Source: Suillus spraguei (Eukaryota; Basidiomycota; Agaricomycetes; Boletales; Suillaceae). Taken from it: a stretch of 64,000 nt of DNA. Location of the stretch: the NCBI GenBank assembly GCA_016800925.1, contig JABCPU010000217.1, forward strand, positions 50,375 to 114,374, read 5' to 3'. The notes under the pieces are model-generated. The model had not been told where the DNA came from and searched no databases. It saw nothing but the letters and a program-made list of their open reading frames with translations. A program made the position numbers and the translations under genes. Every line of letters starts with the position of its first letter. Within the stretch, counting starts at the first letter, position 1. This document shows positions 48,101-59,439 of this stretch, piece by piece.

Positions 48101-49533
48101 ATGGATCAACCACCAGGGTTCGCAATGGATTGTCAACGCCTAGCTGCACTCGTGACGAATAATCGGCCAGAGGTCCAGGAACGACTATTGAAATGTATGG
48201 TACTAGTAATCAACATCGTTGTTGCTGCCACCCATAGTGTACTACAGTCCATATATCCTAAAGATCCAGAACCCTACCATACTTCAGCTCTATCTGGGCA
48301 AGACTGGGTTATTGAGTTGCTCACTGGTCACCCAGAACGCATCAGGTGTGAGCTTGGCATGCATGCCAATGCTTTTGTGGAGCTTATCTCTGAGCTTTGC
48401 ACCATGGGCCATTCAGACTCCAAGTTTGTGTCCCTCAAGGAACAACTTGTGATTTTTCTCTACACCTCTGTGACTGGCCTATAAATTAGGCATGTTGCAG
48501 AGAGATTTCAATGCTCGAATGAAACAATTTCATGGTGAGTTTTTAATTTTAATTTGAGGGACAGTATTTGATAGTATGTAGTTATTTCTGCAAGATGCTT
48601 GTCATTTTCACGTCTGACCCTTTCTATCCAAAATATGTACACTTTCCAGATGGTTCAGTCCCTCGCAAAATTCGGAAGAACCCCAAATGGTGGCCCTTTT
48701 TCAAGGATGCTATTGGGGTGCTTGACGGAAGTCATATCCACCTCATGCCTAAGGCCATCAAACACCCCATTTATCGTAATTGCAAGGGCTTCGTATCCCA
48801 GAACTGCCTCTTTGCTTGTGATTTTGATCTCAACTTCACATACACACTTATGGGCTGGGAAGGGTCAGCCACTGATGCACATGTCTATGAGGATGCCTGC
48901 TCTTTCGACTTTCGCACTCCCACTGGAAAATATTTTCTTGCTGACGCAGGATATCCTCTACATCCTGGGCTACTTGTGCCCTACCAAAGCGTGCATTATC
49001 ACCTTGCTGAATGGGGTCGCACAAATATATGGTAAGTTCTCAATTGATTTGCAAACATTGTGCTAAGTTCTAAGTTTTACAGGCCCTCAAATCAAGAAGA
49101 ATTATTCAATCTATGTCACACATCAGCACAAAATGTCGTTGAGCGCATCTTTGGCGTTCTCAAGAAATGATATCACATACAACTTCTACCACCTGCATAG
49201 GCTATGGAGATTCAAGCACGAATTCCAGCTGCACTGTGCGCCATGCATAATTACATTTGTATACATGATTCTAGTGATGTTCATCTACCCGCTGATGATG
49301 AAGATGATGAAGACGGCTTTTTTGAGGATGGTCTTTATGCTGACGTGGTTGCAGAAGATGATGCAGCAGCTATTGAGGAGGATAATGAGAATGAATACCG
49401 TCAAGGAGCTGCAATGTGTGATTGCATTGCAGCAGCAATGTGGACTCAGTGTCAGCGCATTGTACTGGAATGTGGTTTAGAAGGATTTGATATCATGGAC
49501 AGTGATGAAGATGAGGATGCTAGTGATGTGTAG
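48101..49533 (+). pseudogene. Harbinger-type DDE transposase, inactivated
   Basis: DDE_Tnp_4 (PIF/Harbinger) transposase. Start ATG 48101. Conserved blocks are the helix-turn-helix-like RHVAERFQCSNETIS, first catalytic Asp in GVLDGSHI, CDFDLNFTYTLMGWEGSATDAHVY, second Asp in FLADAGYPL, and Glu in QNVVERIFGVLKK. Introns at about 48535-48587 and 49032-49081 keep the frame. The acidic C-terminus (DSDEDEDASDV) ends at 49533. Three in-frame stops break it: TAA at 48482 (after VTGL), TGA at 49168 (after GVLKK) and TAG at 49198. The last two are compatible with C-to-T changes from CGA and CAG. All three catalytic acids remain, so inactivation is recent or partial. Confidence 0.88.
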
Positions 49534-49780
49534 TTATACTTAGTACTTAGTCTGCTCCAAATCAAATGAACAAAGTGCTTTGTTATTGGCACAAAAGATA
49601 TTCGGTCACAGGTAGTAGTACAAAGTATAGCGAGACAAGCAATGCAATGACCGAACACAGCATGATTGAAAACAAACAAACATTGTCCAAGTGAGGTGAC
49701 TCAGCCCATCATTTCAGCATCAGCATGTGCTGGACCAGCTGCATCACCAGCTGCATCACCAGCATCAAGTGACTTGCCAA

Positions 49781-51145
49781 TCAGCTTCCCACAAATGCAT
49801 GCCTCCTCTGCTTCTCCTGGAGAGTCACATAGAACTTGAGATAGTGTTCATTGCCCTTCAAGCCGATGATAGTGATCAAAGCAGCCTGCTCATCCAGTGG
49901 TATGTCAGAGTCTTCGCCTTCCAAGATTTTGATGCCTCGCATGACCAAGTCCTCACTACCTTGCACACCATCAGGCCCTCCTCTAATAAACCATTCAAAG
50001 ACGTCTGTGAGCCGATTAATGGTACCCTGCATCCCCACCACTGCTATTGCCGGTGTAATCTTTGCAGCCTTGGTGGCACTGCTGATCTTGGTGATGCGGC
50101 TGTTCTGGGACACCACTGGTGTCCGTGGTTTCTTGGATGGGGGGGATGATACCAATGTGGTGGAAGGAGGTTGTATGGACGACATGTGAGTGGAGCTGAT
50201 TGACGTTGTCTAAATGTCCCCCATCACAACTGAATACGGTCACTTGCTGGCATTAGAGCCAGCAGTAGTAGACATAGCAGTGGAATGCGCAGGAGTGGAG
50301 CTAGTGATGGAAGTAGCAGTGGCAGCAGTGCTTGATGGGCCAGCAGCCTGTGGGGTAGCAGCCTGTGGGGCAGCAGCCATGAGGTTGCTGTCAGGATTGG
50401 TATGGAGGGAGCAGCAGCCTGTGGGCAGCAGCCGTGAGGTCGCTGTCAGGATTGGTGAGGGAGCAGTGCCACCTGGATGGAAAGCATGCTGTCCTCTAGC
50501 GCCACCCAATGGAATAATGGTCTGCATTTTTTTGTAATGCTCCCATCCTTTGTTGTGGAATGGACGCATGGTATTGTTTGTCTAACAGGATGTTAGTTCT
50601 CAAATCAATATGAAAACAAGGGGAAATACCTTGATATACGATGTCCATACAGTCACAGCTGCAGGTCCTTCAATTCCAGCTCCAGTTTCATTGTCCCAGT
50701 GGACCCCTGTCTGATTGCGATACTTCTCAATGGCATGAAAGGTGTTTTTGAGCTAGAGGACTTGTCAGCTTAGATCAGAGGGGATCAAATCGGACATACT
50801 GATGTCCACTTGTTTTGAGTGGATTTAGCTGTCTTCAGTGGGCCTGCCCAAGTGGATTGCAGTGTCTCATGGTTGTTGATGTACTCTGCAGCAGAGCTGA
50901 GAACCTGTTGCTTGAAGTTGCCTGCCCCTTCAGCCTCTGAGCGATGATCATATAGATAGTTGACAAGGGCTGCAGTTTCGCCATCATTCCACTGGGTGGG
51001 GGGGGGCCTTGGACTGAGGGAGAGCATTAACTTCAGGTTGGGCCATGAGCAGAGTGGTATACTGGGCACAGATTGCAGTGATCGCAACAGCACCAGCAAA
51101 AAGCCTCTTATGTTGCTCTAGGGTAAGATGAGGGTAGACATCCAT
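49781..51145 (-). pseudogene. Harbinger Myb/SANT-like DNA-binding protein, frameshifted
   Basis: Second gene of the element, expected to bind transposon ends and help bring in the transposase. Start ATG 51145 (MDVYPHLTLEQHKRL). The Myb/SANT-like domain starts WNDGETAALVNYLYDH and continues across an intron (about 50792-50748) as LKNTFHAIEKYRNQTGVHWD, then after a second intron NNTMRPFHNKGWEHYKKM. An Ala/Ser/Thr-rich linker leads through a further intron (about 50232-50186) to the C-terminal part SSPPSKKPRTPVVSQ and NRLTDVFEWFIRGG, stop at 49781. A run of nine C (G on the plus strand, about 51007-50998) before WNDGE shifts the frame; one base more or less would repair it, so a sequencing error is possible. 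Confidence 0.78.
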
Positions 51146-51179
51146 CGATAATATGTACAGTAAGGAGAGAAGCAAGGTT

Positions 51180-51270
51180 CAGGCTCCGACATCTCAGAAC
51201 AATGCCGGTGAACATTCTGTAAACATTGCCAAAGTGAATATTGGCCAATATTGAGTTTCAAAACTAGCTC
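51180..51270 (-). repeat. right terminal inverted repeat of the Harbinger element
   Basis: Reverse complement of the left end with about nine differences in 90 bp. Confidence 0.9.
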
Positions 51271-51301
51271 TTACTCAAGCAAAAAGGTACTGCGGGCTAC
51301 T

Positions 51302-51923
51302 AGGGATGCTCAATTCTAAAATGTCGAGTTCAGTTCGTTTAATTTGACGTTATATATGTAGTAAACAGTTTCATTTCGGCTCCATCAATTAGTTCTGAGG
51401 CCAGCAAAAGACCAGACAGAGACCTGTCTCCCAGTCAAACATACTGGTTAACATTCTCAGAGTCGGCAATGAACTGCCATGCTGAGTCTTGACAGCAACA
51501 GACAACACCTTCCCTGCCAGTTCCAGAACCAAGTCCAGCATCAACAACACAATACACCATACAGTCACATATCAGAAAGTGATGTGAGGGAGTCAGATCA
51601 CCTGTAGTAACACACTCACATCAGCAACAGTGGCACAGAGAGAACTATGGGAATACTTACTGGTATGATGCTAATCAGTAGGACAAGTTTAATTTGATAC
51701 TGGGTTGAATGTGCGTACAGGTCTTGGCTCAGTACTATTGTGCCTAGCTATGGCCAGTGTGCTGTTCAGAACAGCATTCAATGTGAGTAGATAGCGACGG
51801 CTGGCCTCTGGCTCTGGGAATACCATAACAACTGGCAGCAAGCATCGGTAATCAGTGTTGTTACTACATAAATAATGTCAAATCAAACAAACTGAACTCA
51901 ACATTTTAGAATTGAGCATCCCT
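51302..51923. mobile_element. MITE-like element with 45-bp inverted repeats
   Basis: The ends AGGGATGCTCAATTCTAAAA (51302 onward) and their reverse complement (to 51923) pair over about 45 bp with a few mismatches. ACT flanks both sides and may be a 3-bp target duplication. The 622 bp interior is non-coding. It sits 29 bp from the Harbinger TTA duplication but its end sequence differs. Confidence 0.82.
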
Positions 51924-52217
51924 ACTATCACTTTTATTGTGTCAGCATGTCCAAATGATGGAATATTGTGGGGAGGTATAGGTGGCCAAGAATGTGAAAA
52001 TATGCTGGGAATGATGTATACCTGGGATTCACCAAGGATACATCAACCTGGGCAGTGCCATAGTGGATGGCTAAACTGAATGATGTATCAGGGTTTTTGG
52101 CTAATAAGCCAGTTTGGATATATCAATATGACAGTATGGGCTGAAATTGTCACATTCTATATTCATATTGGATACGTCGATTCAGATCTTTGACTATCTA
52201 CTGATTGCCTTCCCCCA
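51924..52217. other. non-coding interval
   Basis: No gene recognised between the MITE and the hypothetical gene to the right. Confidence 0.4.
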
Positions 52218-54188
52218 CTAACAGGTGACAATTTTACAATACAAGTTATGAGCGAGAATGATATGGCTCCAAATGTGGGATGTTAAATGCCTTGTGAACA
52301 CCCAGGAATGCGCGAGCACTACTCGAATTGGCTTTATACCAGGTGTCATCATACCAGTTGCGTGGAAGCTTCTGAATTGCAATGGAATTGTGGGCTGTGC
52401 ATTTCTGCTCCAAGATACATGGAAGGGATAAATTCCCAATAGGGACAGTCATATTTTCTTCATAAGTAGCTGGTGTGAAGGATTCCACAGCATGCAATAA
52501 CTGAGTGATGTCAGAACTGAGCCAAGGAATGCCAACTCACCTTGTAACCTTCGGTGACACCCCAGGTGGGGTATCAGTTTCATCCCCACTCATACCATCA
52601 ATATTTAATTGCTCAATGACACACATGATCGTGTCCCAAGTTTCGGGATTTCGATGGCAATTTTGTTCTACTATTTTTCAACATCTCTGGAGCGTCTACA
52701 AAAGAAATTGAGTGGTTAGATGCTGTGATGGGAACCGAACCTACCCCATGTTTTCGAGTATTAGACCTATCTAGGTGTTGCCTTCGCTCATTTCGTGCTA
52801 ACATTTCATGGGAGGCATGATCCATGTCTTCAAGATGAGAATATGTGCTGAGCTGTGCGTGTAGTCGATACATTGTTTGAGTATGGTGTAGTTTATTGAT
52901 GCACAATAGGCGCAGATTGTCGAGGCTCATGGTTTTGTCATTGAAAACCACTTTAGAGTATATGCCGCTATTGACCTTCATTTGAAAATCGACTGCCAGG
53001 AGGTTTACCACCTCTGTGTTCCAAGGTAATTTCTTCAGTGAGTCGCTCCAATCAACAGAGAGGTCGCCCACAGTGGGATAACTATCATTGTCCTTGTTGA
53101 AGGCTCGAACAGTTTCTTCTGGAGGAGATTGGGGCAGTGAATTGTTTTTGCCTTTTAAGAGCCCTTTCTCTCATAGATAGGTGCAGAATGCGACCTAAGT
53201 GACAAATAAGCTTGAGTTAATTCTGAAATGAAAAAGTGTACATGTAAATGATTCTTCAAGCCTCGCTTGCCAGGGTGCTTGTGGCGAAGGTGAGGTTTCA
53301 AACCATCCTCGTCATCACTTGATTGTGTGTCTGACGAAATATCTGTCTTATGAGTAGGAGGCCGGGGATGAATAGAGGCTCTCAGACCATCAGATAATCC
53401 ATCTGTCAACTGTTCAACGATTGAAGGGACCAAGGCATCAACAGCATGCCTCAGAGCTGGTGCCAATACATTTTGAGACAATTTGAGAAAACGCTGTGCA
53501 ACAAGCTGATCAAGCCAATCTTCTATGGTAGCAGGCAGGGGCAAAGGTTTTGCAGGTACAGAAGTGGGAATCTGGGGGACCATGGGACTGGAAGTAGCAG
53601 GCAGGGGCAAAAATTTCACAGGTATGGCAGTGTGGATTTGGGTGACCGTGGGGCTGGAAGTAAGGATCGGATTCAGAGTTGGGGGACTTGTAGCTCATGA
53701 TTGGATCGGTGAGGAGTTCCTCGCACTTGCATCTGTCATCCGAGTTGCAGGATCTGGGTAATCATGCATCGTGATGTCTGTGACATCGTTTGACAGAGGT
53801 GTAGAAAATATGGGCCATCTGATATCTGTAATAACATTGTTAGAGTGAAAATTTGAGGACAAACATCATACTGACCTGCATATGAAGTGCGATGAGAGAT
53901 GTTTGGACTCCTTGAACGACTATTTTCCCTGTGGGAGGGCACTGCATCAGACTGGGTCCATGTCCGACGACTCCTACGACTTGTGTGCCCAAGGTCAAGC
54001 ATCTCAAACGGTAGTTGATTCGGGCTCAGGTCAGAAGTATGAGAGAGACACCGAGTTGGAGTAATGGGGGTAGTGGCGACAGGAGGTGGAGTTGACATAG
54101 GGATATGGGGTTCAGAATGAAGTATGGGAGTGGACCCAGGGTTAGAGATTTGGAACGGTGTAGCGAGAAAAGCCATGCTGACCATCAA
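52218..54188 (-). pseudogene. hypothetical protein, agaric-type family, probably decaying
   Basis: I do not recognise a domain. Reverse-strand blocks in order from 54188: a Pro/Ser/Arg-rich N-terminus (STPPPVATTPITPTRCLSH, RRSRRTWTQSD); a hydrophobic-helical block (IEDWLDQLVAQRFLKLSQNV, HAVDALVPSIVEQLTDGL); a basic block (LRHKHPGKRGLKNHLHVH); then VDWSDSLKKLPWNTEVVNLL and LDNLRLLCINKLHHTQ with a coiled, charged stretch (MLARNERRQHLDRSN); and a final block (CTAHNSIAIQKLPRNWYDDT). These can be linked by plausible introns, but a stop occurs after SPKVTR near 52543, where another frame continues VGIPWLSSDITQLLH. The layout suggests a multi-exon fungal gene of unknown role with at least one lesion. 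Confidence 0.45.
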
Positions 54189-55246
54189 AACCCTGTTTTC
54201 AACAAGTGTCTTGTTAACGTCTGTGGCAGCAACTGATGAATTTCCTTATAGCGACGAAATAGCCTTTTTGCTCCGCTAAGGCAGAACTGTTCTTCTCCCA
54301 TGAACCCTTACCAGATCCTCGCGCTGATGCCCTCATGTCCCGTCCTATTCCATCTAGAATCCATTGGTGCATAGTTACCTCACTTCCACCGTTACTAAAC
54401 CCATGGCAGGATTTATCTTACATCTCAAGGGGCTGCTGCACGCTGTGCGCCTCATAATTAAGTACCCTGTTTATTTTCTTTCTTGCTACTGGACTCACAT
54501 AGCTATCTCGTACGCGCTCGCATATGTTAAAAAGGACGGAATATACAAACCGTTACTTTTACTTCCCATTACATCCCTTCACTAGGACTTAGTATCAGAA
54601 ACACTCGCTAGTCGCAATCTATTTGCCCTTTGAACTTTTCTCTGTTTGAACTTTGCTCATTGATTTAACAGCCGGTAACTTTACTGCTCGAAGTACCGCG
54701 CAACTTTCGACTTCACTACTCATAACCGAACCGCAGCCAGTGATCTCACTGGGTCATTTTCTCTCTCACCTGCATTCCTGCTCATACGGAGTTACTGCTA
54801 CCACTACCACACCACCAGTAGTAATAACATTTTCGTCTCGCCCAAGTAACTTTGTTCTTGCTCTCACTAGCTAACCGTTGCAGCTATCCTTACCATGCAT
54901 GTACTGCTGACACCGTGCTAGTACCACTGATATACCGCTACTGCCGCTAACCTCAGAAGTTGGAATCCTCATTGCCATATTAGTACTTCATTGTTTCCTT
55001 CGCACTAACTTTGAAGGAATTGCTTCTATTTGCAGTCCTCTTGGGTCAAACATCTCACTTGCGCCTTCAGTAGGATTAACGCTGTGCTTAGGCCAGTGCT
55101 TGTTTCTTTGTTTCAATTGGAGCCCACCATGAGGGAATCTTTTGGTATAGTTTTGATTTTGCTTAACACCACTTACTGCTTTTTTTTGCATGTTACCGCA
55201 GTTTTTACCGCACATTCCCACGCTGTATTCACACGCTACGGACAGT
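54189..55246. other. upstream part of gag-like unit 1, possible LTR-like sequence
   Basis: Non-coding and rich in the words TACTGC and TACCGC. 54590-55246 is homologous to 56860-57417. The block TGGAGCCCAC at 55128 recurs at 57310 and has the look of a tRNA primer site just inside an LTR, but an LTR border was not established. Confidence 0.45.
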
Positions 55247-56557
55247 ATGGCCGGCGCATTTTTCATGCCTGTGGCTACCTCAGATGCAGCTCCGCACTTT
55301 GGCAGCAACACTAGTGAACTACTGACCTTCTTCGCTACTGTAGATCAACTTTCAGACAAAGCTGGAATTACCGAGACGGCTCGCATCAAGTTTGTGGTCA
55401 GATACACTGACTCAGACGACGCTGATTTATGGAGAGACTTACCAGAATACGACGGTGACAACTTTGAGGTTTTCGCTAACGCAGTTTTATTGTTTTCCCC
55501 AGAATGTTGCTCAGGCACCTTTACATGTGCTAGTACTGGTGAAGCGGCCGCTCCGCTGGCAGAACCCTATGAGGGTGACGCTATTGAGAGGCCAGACGCA
55601 CCACAACTGGCGGTTAAGCATATTTCACCTGCGGTAAGTACTGATATTGTTTCAGCCCCTATTGCACTACCTTTCGATGAAATTGCACCTTTGGCAGTTG
55701 ATAACGGCCTCAAATCGCTCATGGTTTCCGACGGCACTGTTCGCTCGCACACAGTGGCAGATATTGAACACTACCGGCGGTCATCTGATCAGAGTTTGTT
55801 TGCAGAGATACCTTGTTATGGTGACACTACCGCGTTTTTCACCATTTGCAGTATTTGCTCTTCGGCAGATTGCCTATGTGCCGTACTTGATGCACGGCAG
55901 CAAGCGGACGACCCGCACAGCTCGCTTACATGCTTAGACTACTGCAGCGACAAGCTGGACACTCCGGCGGCTGATACAGATGTGTTTTGTGCTGATATAC
56001 CCCCGATACCGCAGTTTTCGCCAATTTTGGACCTGGCACTTGAAGAATGCAATATTACTGCTGACTATTTTACCGCCGCAGACAGCCCTAGTACTCAGGA
56101 AGACAGCGCTGACAAACCAGCGGCACTTTTACTGCATGGTTATAGTACCACGGACTTGCCAAACTACTGCATTTTAGCCCCTGACGCAGTTTTAGCCAGT
56201 TTACCAGTTCCCTGCAGTTTACCGCTCGCCCGGACGCTACCCAGCGTTGCTGCGGCAATAGTACAAAGCCTAGCGACCCCAATCAAGCCACCGCTGAAGC
56301 CATTGATTGATATACCAGCCACTGACATTGATTTTACCTTGCATTACCGCATTTTTAGCCTTACTGCTGTTACCGAGCCTATTGTTGGCTGGCAGTACTT
56401 AGTATTTTCGTTCCAGAATATTTACCGCTGTTACCGGCGGCATATTGCTAACCTAATTATGTTTATTACGCAGTATTACCGGCCCTCGCATGCCAGCATC
56501 ACTCTGTGCAAGTATGAGAGCACAACTCGCGGCTTTCACTGCCGGCAAAGAAGCTGA
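55247..56557 (+). CDS. gag-like protein, copy 1
   Basis: Single-exon ORF of 436 aa starting at ATG 55247 (MAGAFFMPVATS). The N-terminal 80 residues resemble retroelement Gag-type domains of basidiomycetes: APHFGSNTSELLTFFATVDQ, ARIKFVVRYTDSDDADLWRD and YDGDNFEVFANAVLLFSP follow the pattern of an F-x-G-x-x-x-x-L-x-x-F capsid-like helix set. The middle is acidic, Ala/Asp/Pro-rich and disordered, with many Cys (ICSICSSADCLCAVLD). The C-terminus (YYRPSHASITLCKYES, GFHCRQRS) is conserved in copy 2. No protease or polymerase follows, so this would be a non-autonomous element or domesticated gene. The open frame extends upstream to 55190, but copy 2 supports the later start. Confidence 0.65.
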   Translation: MAGAFFMPVATSDAAPHFGSNTSELLTFFATVDQLSDKAGITETARIKFVVRYTDSDDADLWRDLPEYDGDNFEVFANAVLLFSPECCSGTFTCASTGEAAAPLAEPYEGDAIERPDAPQLAVKHISPAVSTDIVSAPIALPFDEIAPLAVDNGLKSLMVSDGTVRSHTVADIEHYRRSSDQSLFAEIPCYGDTTAFFTICSICSSADCLCAVLDARQQADDPHSSLTCLDYCSDKLDTPAADTDVFCADIPPIPQFSPILDLALEECNITADYFTAADSPSTQEDSADKPAALLLHGYSTTDLPNYCILAPDAVLASLPVPCSLPLARTLPSVAAAIVQSLATPIKPPLKPLIDIPATDIDFTLHYRIFSLTAVTEPIVGWQYLVFSFQNIYRCYRRHIANLIMFITQYYRPSHASITLCKYESTTRGFHCRQRS

Positions 56558-57417
56558 AGACAGACAAGCGACCAGCAACCTAGCACGCACCTATACCCCA
56601 CCGCAGACAGCCCACTGCGATCTATTACACCACACATATATGTATGATTGTAACAGCAGTTGAACTTCCCAGCAGACTGGCTGTGTCTTATCACTGTTGC
56701 TGGTGATGCCACCCCAGTTCGTAACACCAAGTACATATGATTTAGGATATAAGCACCACGTACCCCGCACAATACAGTACCTGATTTTACACCATTGCAT
56801 GTACTATAGGTCAGGATTATTGTCTAGCTCTGGATCCACCCAGTAGTAGACATAGTCTTTAAAGTTCCTTATCGCTCGTTCTCCGTTACCACTGGCATAC
56901 TGCTGGACTTTTGACTGTTATTTTGACTGAACTTCTCATGCACCGCTACTTTACTGCTGAAAGTACTGCGGCTTTCTTTACTGTTTCTTTGCACCGCTCA
57001 CAACCTTACTGCTACCGCAGATATCATCGCTCAATGCAACTGTTTCTGACTATATCTCGACCACGGTAGCACTGCTACACATGACACTAGTTCTGGTGGC
57101 ATCATCACTGATCGCGGCAACTTACTGCTGACCACAATGCTTCTTTCGCACATAAGTTGACTCGAACTCGACCATACTAATAGGCATCCCCCTTTAGGGT
57201 CGAACACTCTTGTTCTCACAAGTGAAGCAGACTAGACAGAGTGCAAGACTCACATACTAACTTAGGAGGTAGTTTATCTACAGCCCAGGTTAGGTTGTAT
57301 CTTTACAACTGGAGCCCACTGCGAGGGGGTCCTTTGGTATAGTTTTTTTCTTGTCTTAATCACTTACCGCACGCTTGTCACCGCAGTCATTACCGCACTG
57401 CTATGCTACTGATAAGT
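56558..57417. other. interval between gag-like units with LTR-end relic
   Basis: Holds an LTR 3'-end relic at 56655-56728 and the upstream part of unit 2. TACTGC/TACCGC words are abundant here as well. Confidence 0.5.
56655..56728 (+). repeat. relic of a Gypsy LTR 3' end
   Basis: CTTCCCAGCAGACTGGCTGT through CACCCCAGTTCGTAACA matches 60617-60690, the end of the Gypsy LTR, with about 10% differences. No other part of an LTR was recognised here. Confidence 0.7.
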
Positions 57418-58685
57418 ATGTCTGATAGATTTTGCATGCCACTGCACTGCACAGCAGCGGCACCATACTTCGATGGTAACCCAAGAGAATTGCTAATGTT
57501 CCTCGCTACTGTAGATGAGTTGGCAGACTTGGCCGGCATTGCTGATAAAGCACACATCAAGGCAGCTATATGCTATGCAGACCCTGACAAAGCAGAAGTA
57601 TGGGAATGTCTTGACGAATACAACGGTAACAGCTTTGTAGACTTTGCTAACGCTATCTTGCACTTGTACTGTTAAGACTGTACTCAAGGGTAGAGAGATC
57701 CGAAGGGCTTTGGCCTCAGTTCGTGCACTGTGCCCCTTTCTCGAGTAATGCCCCTTATTTCAATGTGGTCCTATTACATTTAACCACACAGTTACTGCTG
57801 AAGCAGTCGCTCCGCTGGCAGACCCTATCAGGGAAACACTATTGAGCACTCTGACGCTGACATACTGCAACAAGTTACAGCATTGGAAATCACTACCGCT
57901 GAGCAAGTATCGCTACTGCTCAAAGATACCGCACCACTGGTGGTTCAGCAGTTGCTAATGGCACCAAGTACAGACAGCACTATGCTACCTGCACTATCGC
58001 GCGAGGATACGGCATCTCTGCCAGTCCAAGTGCTTGACAAAGTTTGTCCCTGAATGAAAATGAACCACACTATACTGACGACACTGTGTTTTGCACCATT
58101 TATATAGACAGCGATGCATACCACTTGCTAGAAGAAACAGATGAAACAGCAATTGACTTGGTTAGCACTGACATTTTACTGACAGAACTCTTGATGGTCA
58201 TGGAGCCTGAACGCTCTCAAGATGAAGTACCACAGACCGCTAGCGCTGATAGTGAAGAAGTTATAGAAGTATCACTGGAAAGGTATAGTATAGTAGAAGT
58301 GCCGATGCATACCGCAGAAGCAACATTTAATGCTCAAACCTTTACCACACATTTACCACTGACATCTAAAGAAATGTTCAACACAGGAGCTATTCAGCTG
58401 AACTTGCAGACCGCACGTGCCTACCGCTGTATGTTGACCGCTGCATTAGTATGCAAAGATGATGGTCTTATCAAGCCATACTGCGTTCCTAGCCTTACTG
58501 CAGCTAGAAGGTTTATTATCGACTACCAGCATACGTTCCTGTGGCAGATGACGAAGCGCAGCCTACCGCCCGCTAGTTGTCCGCCAACTATCGTCCCACA
58601 GTACTGCAGGCCATTGCATGCTTGCATAGCGCTATGGCAGTACGAACGCAGATCACACAGTTTCCATTGCAGAAGAAGAAGCTAA
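57418..58685 (+). pseudogene. gag-like protein, copy 2 (broken)
   Basis: Start ATG 57418, then a 5' part with APYFDGNPRELLMFLATVDE, ADPDKAEVWECLDEYNG and SFVDFANAILHLY ends at a TAA (57673). About 350 bp of frame-disrupted sequence follows, then an open frame 58044-58685 (acidic, Thr-rich) that finishes with PQYCRPLHACIALWQYER and SFHCRRRS, matching the copy 1 tail. One gene split by a stop and frameshifts. Confidence 0.65.
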
Positions 58686-59439
58686 CCCAGAAGTCAAGCG
58701 TCAAAGACCCAAGCACGTATACCCGCCAGCAGAAACCCCAATGGCATCATTCATTACCCTACCGCCACCGACATTCACTAATACCACCCTCGTTACTTGA
58801 TCATAAGAACAAAGAAAAGAATATGCACACATACAATAGTCTCTGTTTTACCCCGGGTTTTGTCCAGCGATCAGTTTCACACTTTCAAATGCACACCCAC
58901 ACAGCATCACTTACATACATTAGCACTAACAAGCGCACAGACTTTTATTATGGTATGAAGGACTATATCAATTGGACAAGGAATACCCTGCACCGCTAAA
59001 GTACTATACACCTTTTTCTTTGAATGCGTAGGCAGCACACCGCGCCCATTAATTGATAAGACAGGAGATATCATGCCGAAGCTTACCACGGCGGCAATAC
59101 TGCAGGCATAGATGAAGATAGCGCAACAAAGAAGACAAAATGAGCAGAACCTCGCACAGATTTGCAGTATCAGTTCAATTTTTGTTTACCATGAGCAAGC
59201 ACTTACTATACATTACCGTTTACCTTAGGCGTCAAATGGACTATGACTGGTGCTAGGACTTGGACATGGAGGCATTGGACTTATTGGACCTCTATGGACT
59301 TCAGGCATTCACACTTTTTTCTGGAGCCGCCAGGACCCCTATCATTGCGGCAACTATGCTATAGTACAAGTATGAAGAAGCTAAGGTACAAGTACAGTGG
59401 AAAAAGAAGAGAAAGACTAAAGTAACTACTGTAAGTGGC
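58686..59439. other. interval between gag-like unit and Zn-cluster gene
   Basis: No gene recognised. Open frame 58577-58999 is a shadow of the copy 2 tail. Confidence 0.4.

Larger units (their letters stand above)
47949..51273. mobile_element. PIF/Harbinger DNA transposon with TTA target duplication
   Basis: Element proper 47952-51270 (3319 bp). The ends are inverted repeats of about 90 bp (47952-48042 and 51180-51270) starting GAGCTAGTT and about 90% identical. TTA directly flanks both ends (47949-47951 and 51271-51273), the classic 3-bp TWA target duplication of this superfamily. It contains a DDE transposase on the plus strand and a Myb/SANT-like gene on the minus strand, arranged tail to tail. 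Both genes carry lesions. Confidence 0.92.
54590..58700 (+). repeat. tandem duplication of a gag-like unit (about 2 kb each)
   Basis: Unit 1 (54590-56580) and unit 2 (56860-58700) share upstream sequence (TTTACTGCTSRAAGTACYGC near 54680 and 56950; TGGAGCCCAC at 55128 and 57310), the ORF start, the N-terminal domain and the C-terminal RPxHAxIxLxxYE segment. Divergence is high. Confidence 0.75.

Noticed and set aside
50240..50569. Ala/Thr/Ser-rich frame as a separate gene
   Set aside because: It is the linker exon of the Harbinger Myb-like gene.
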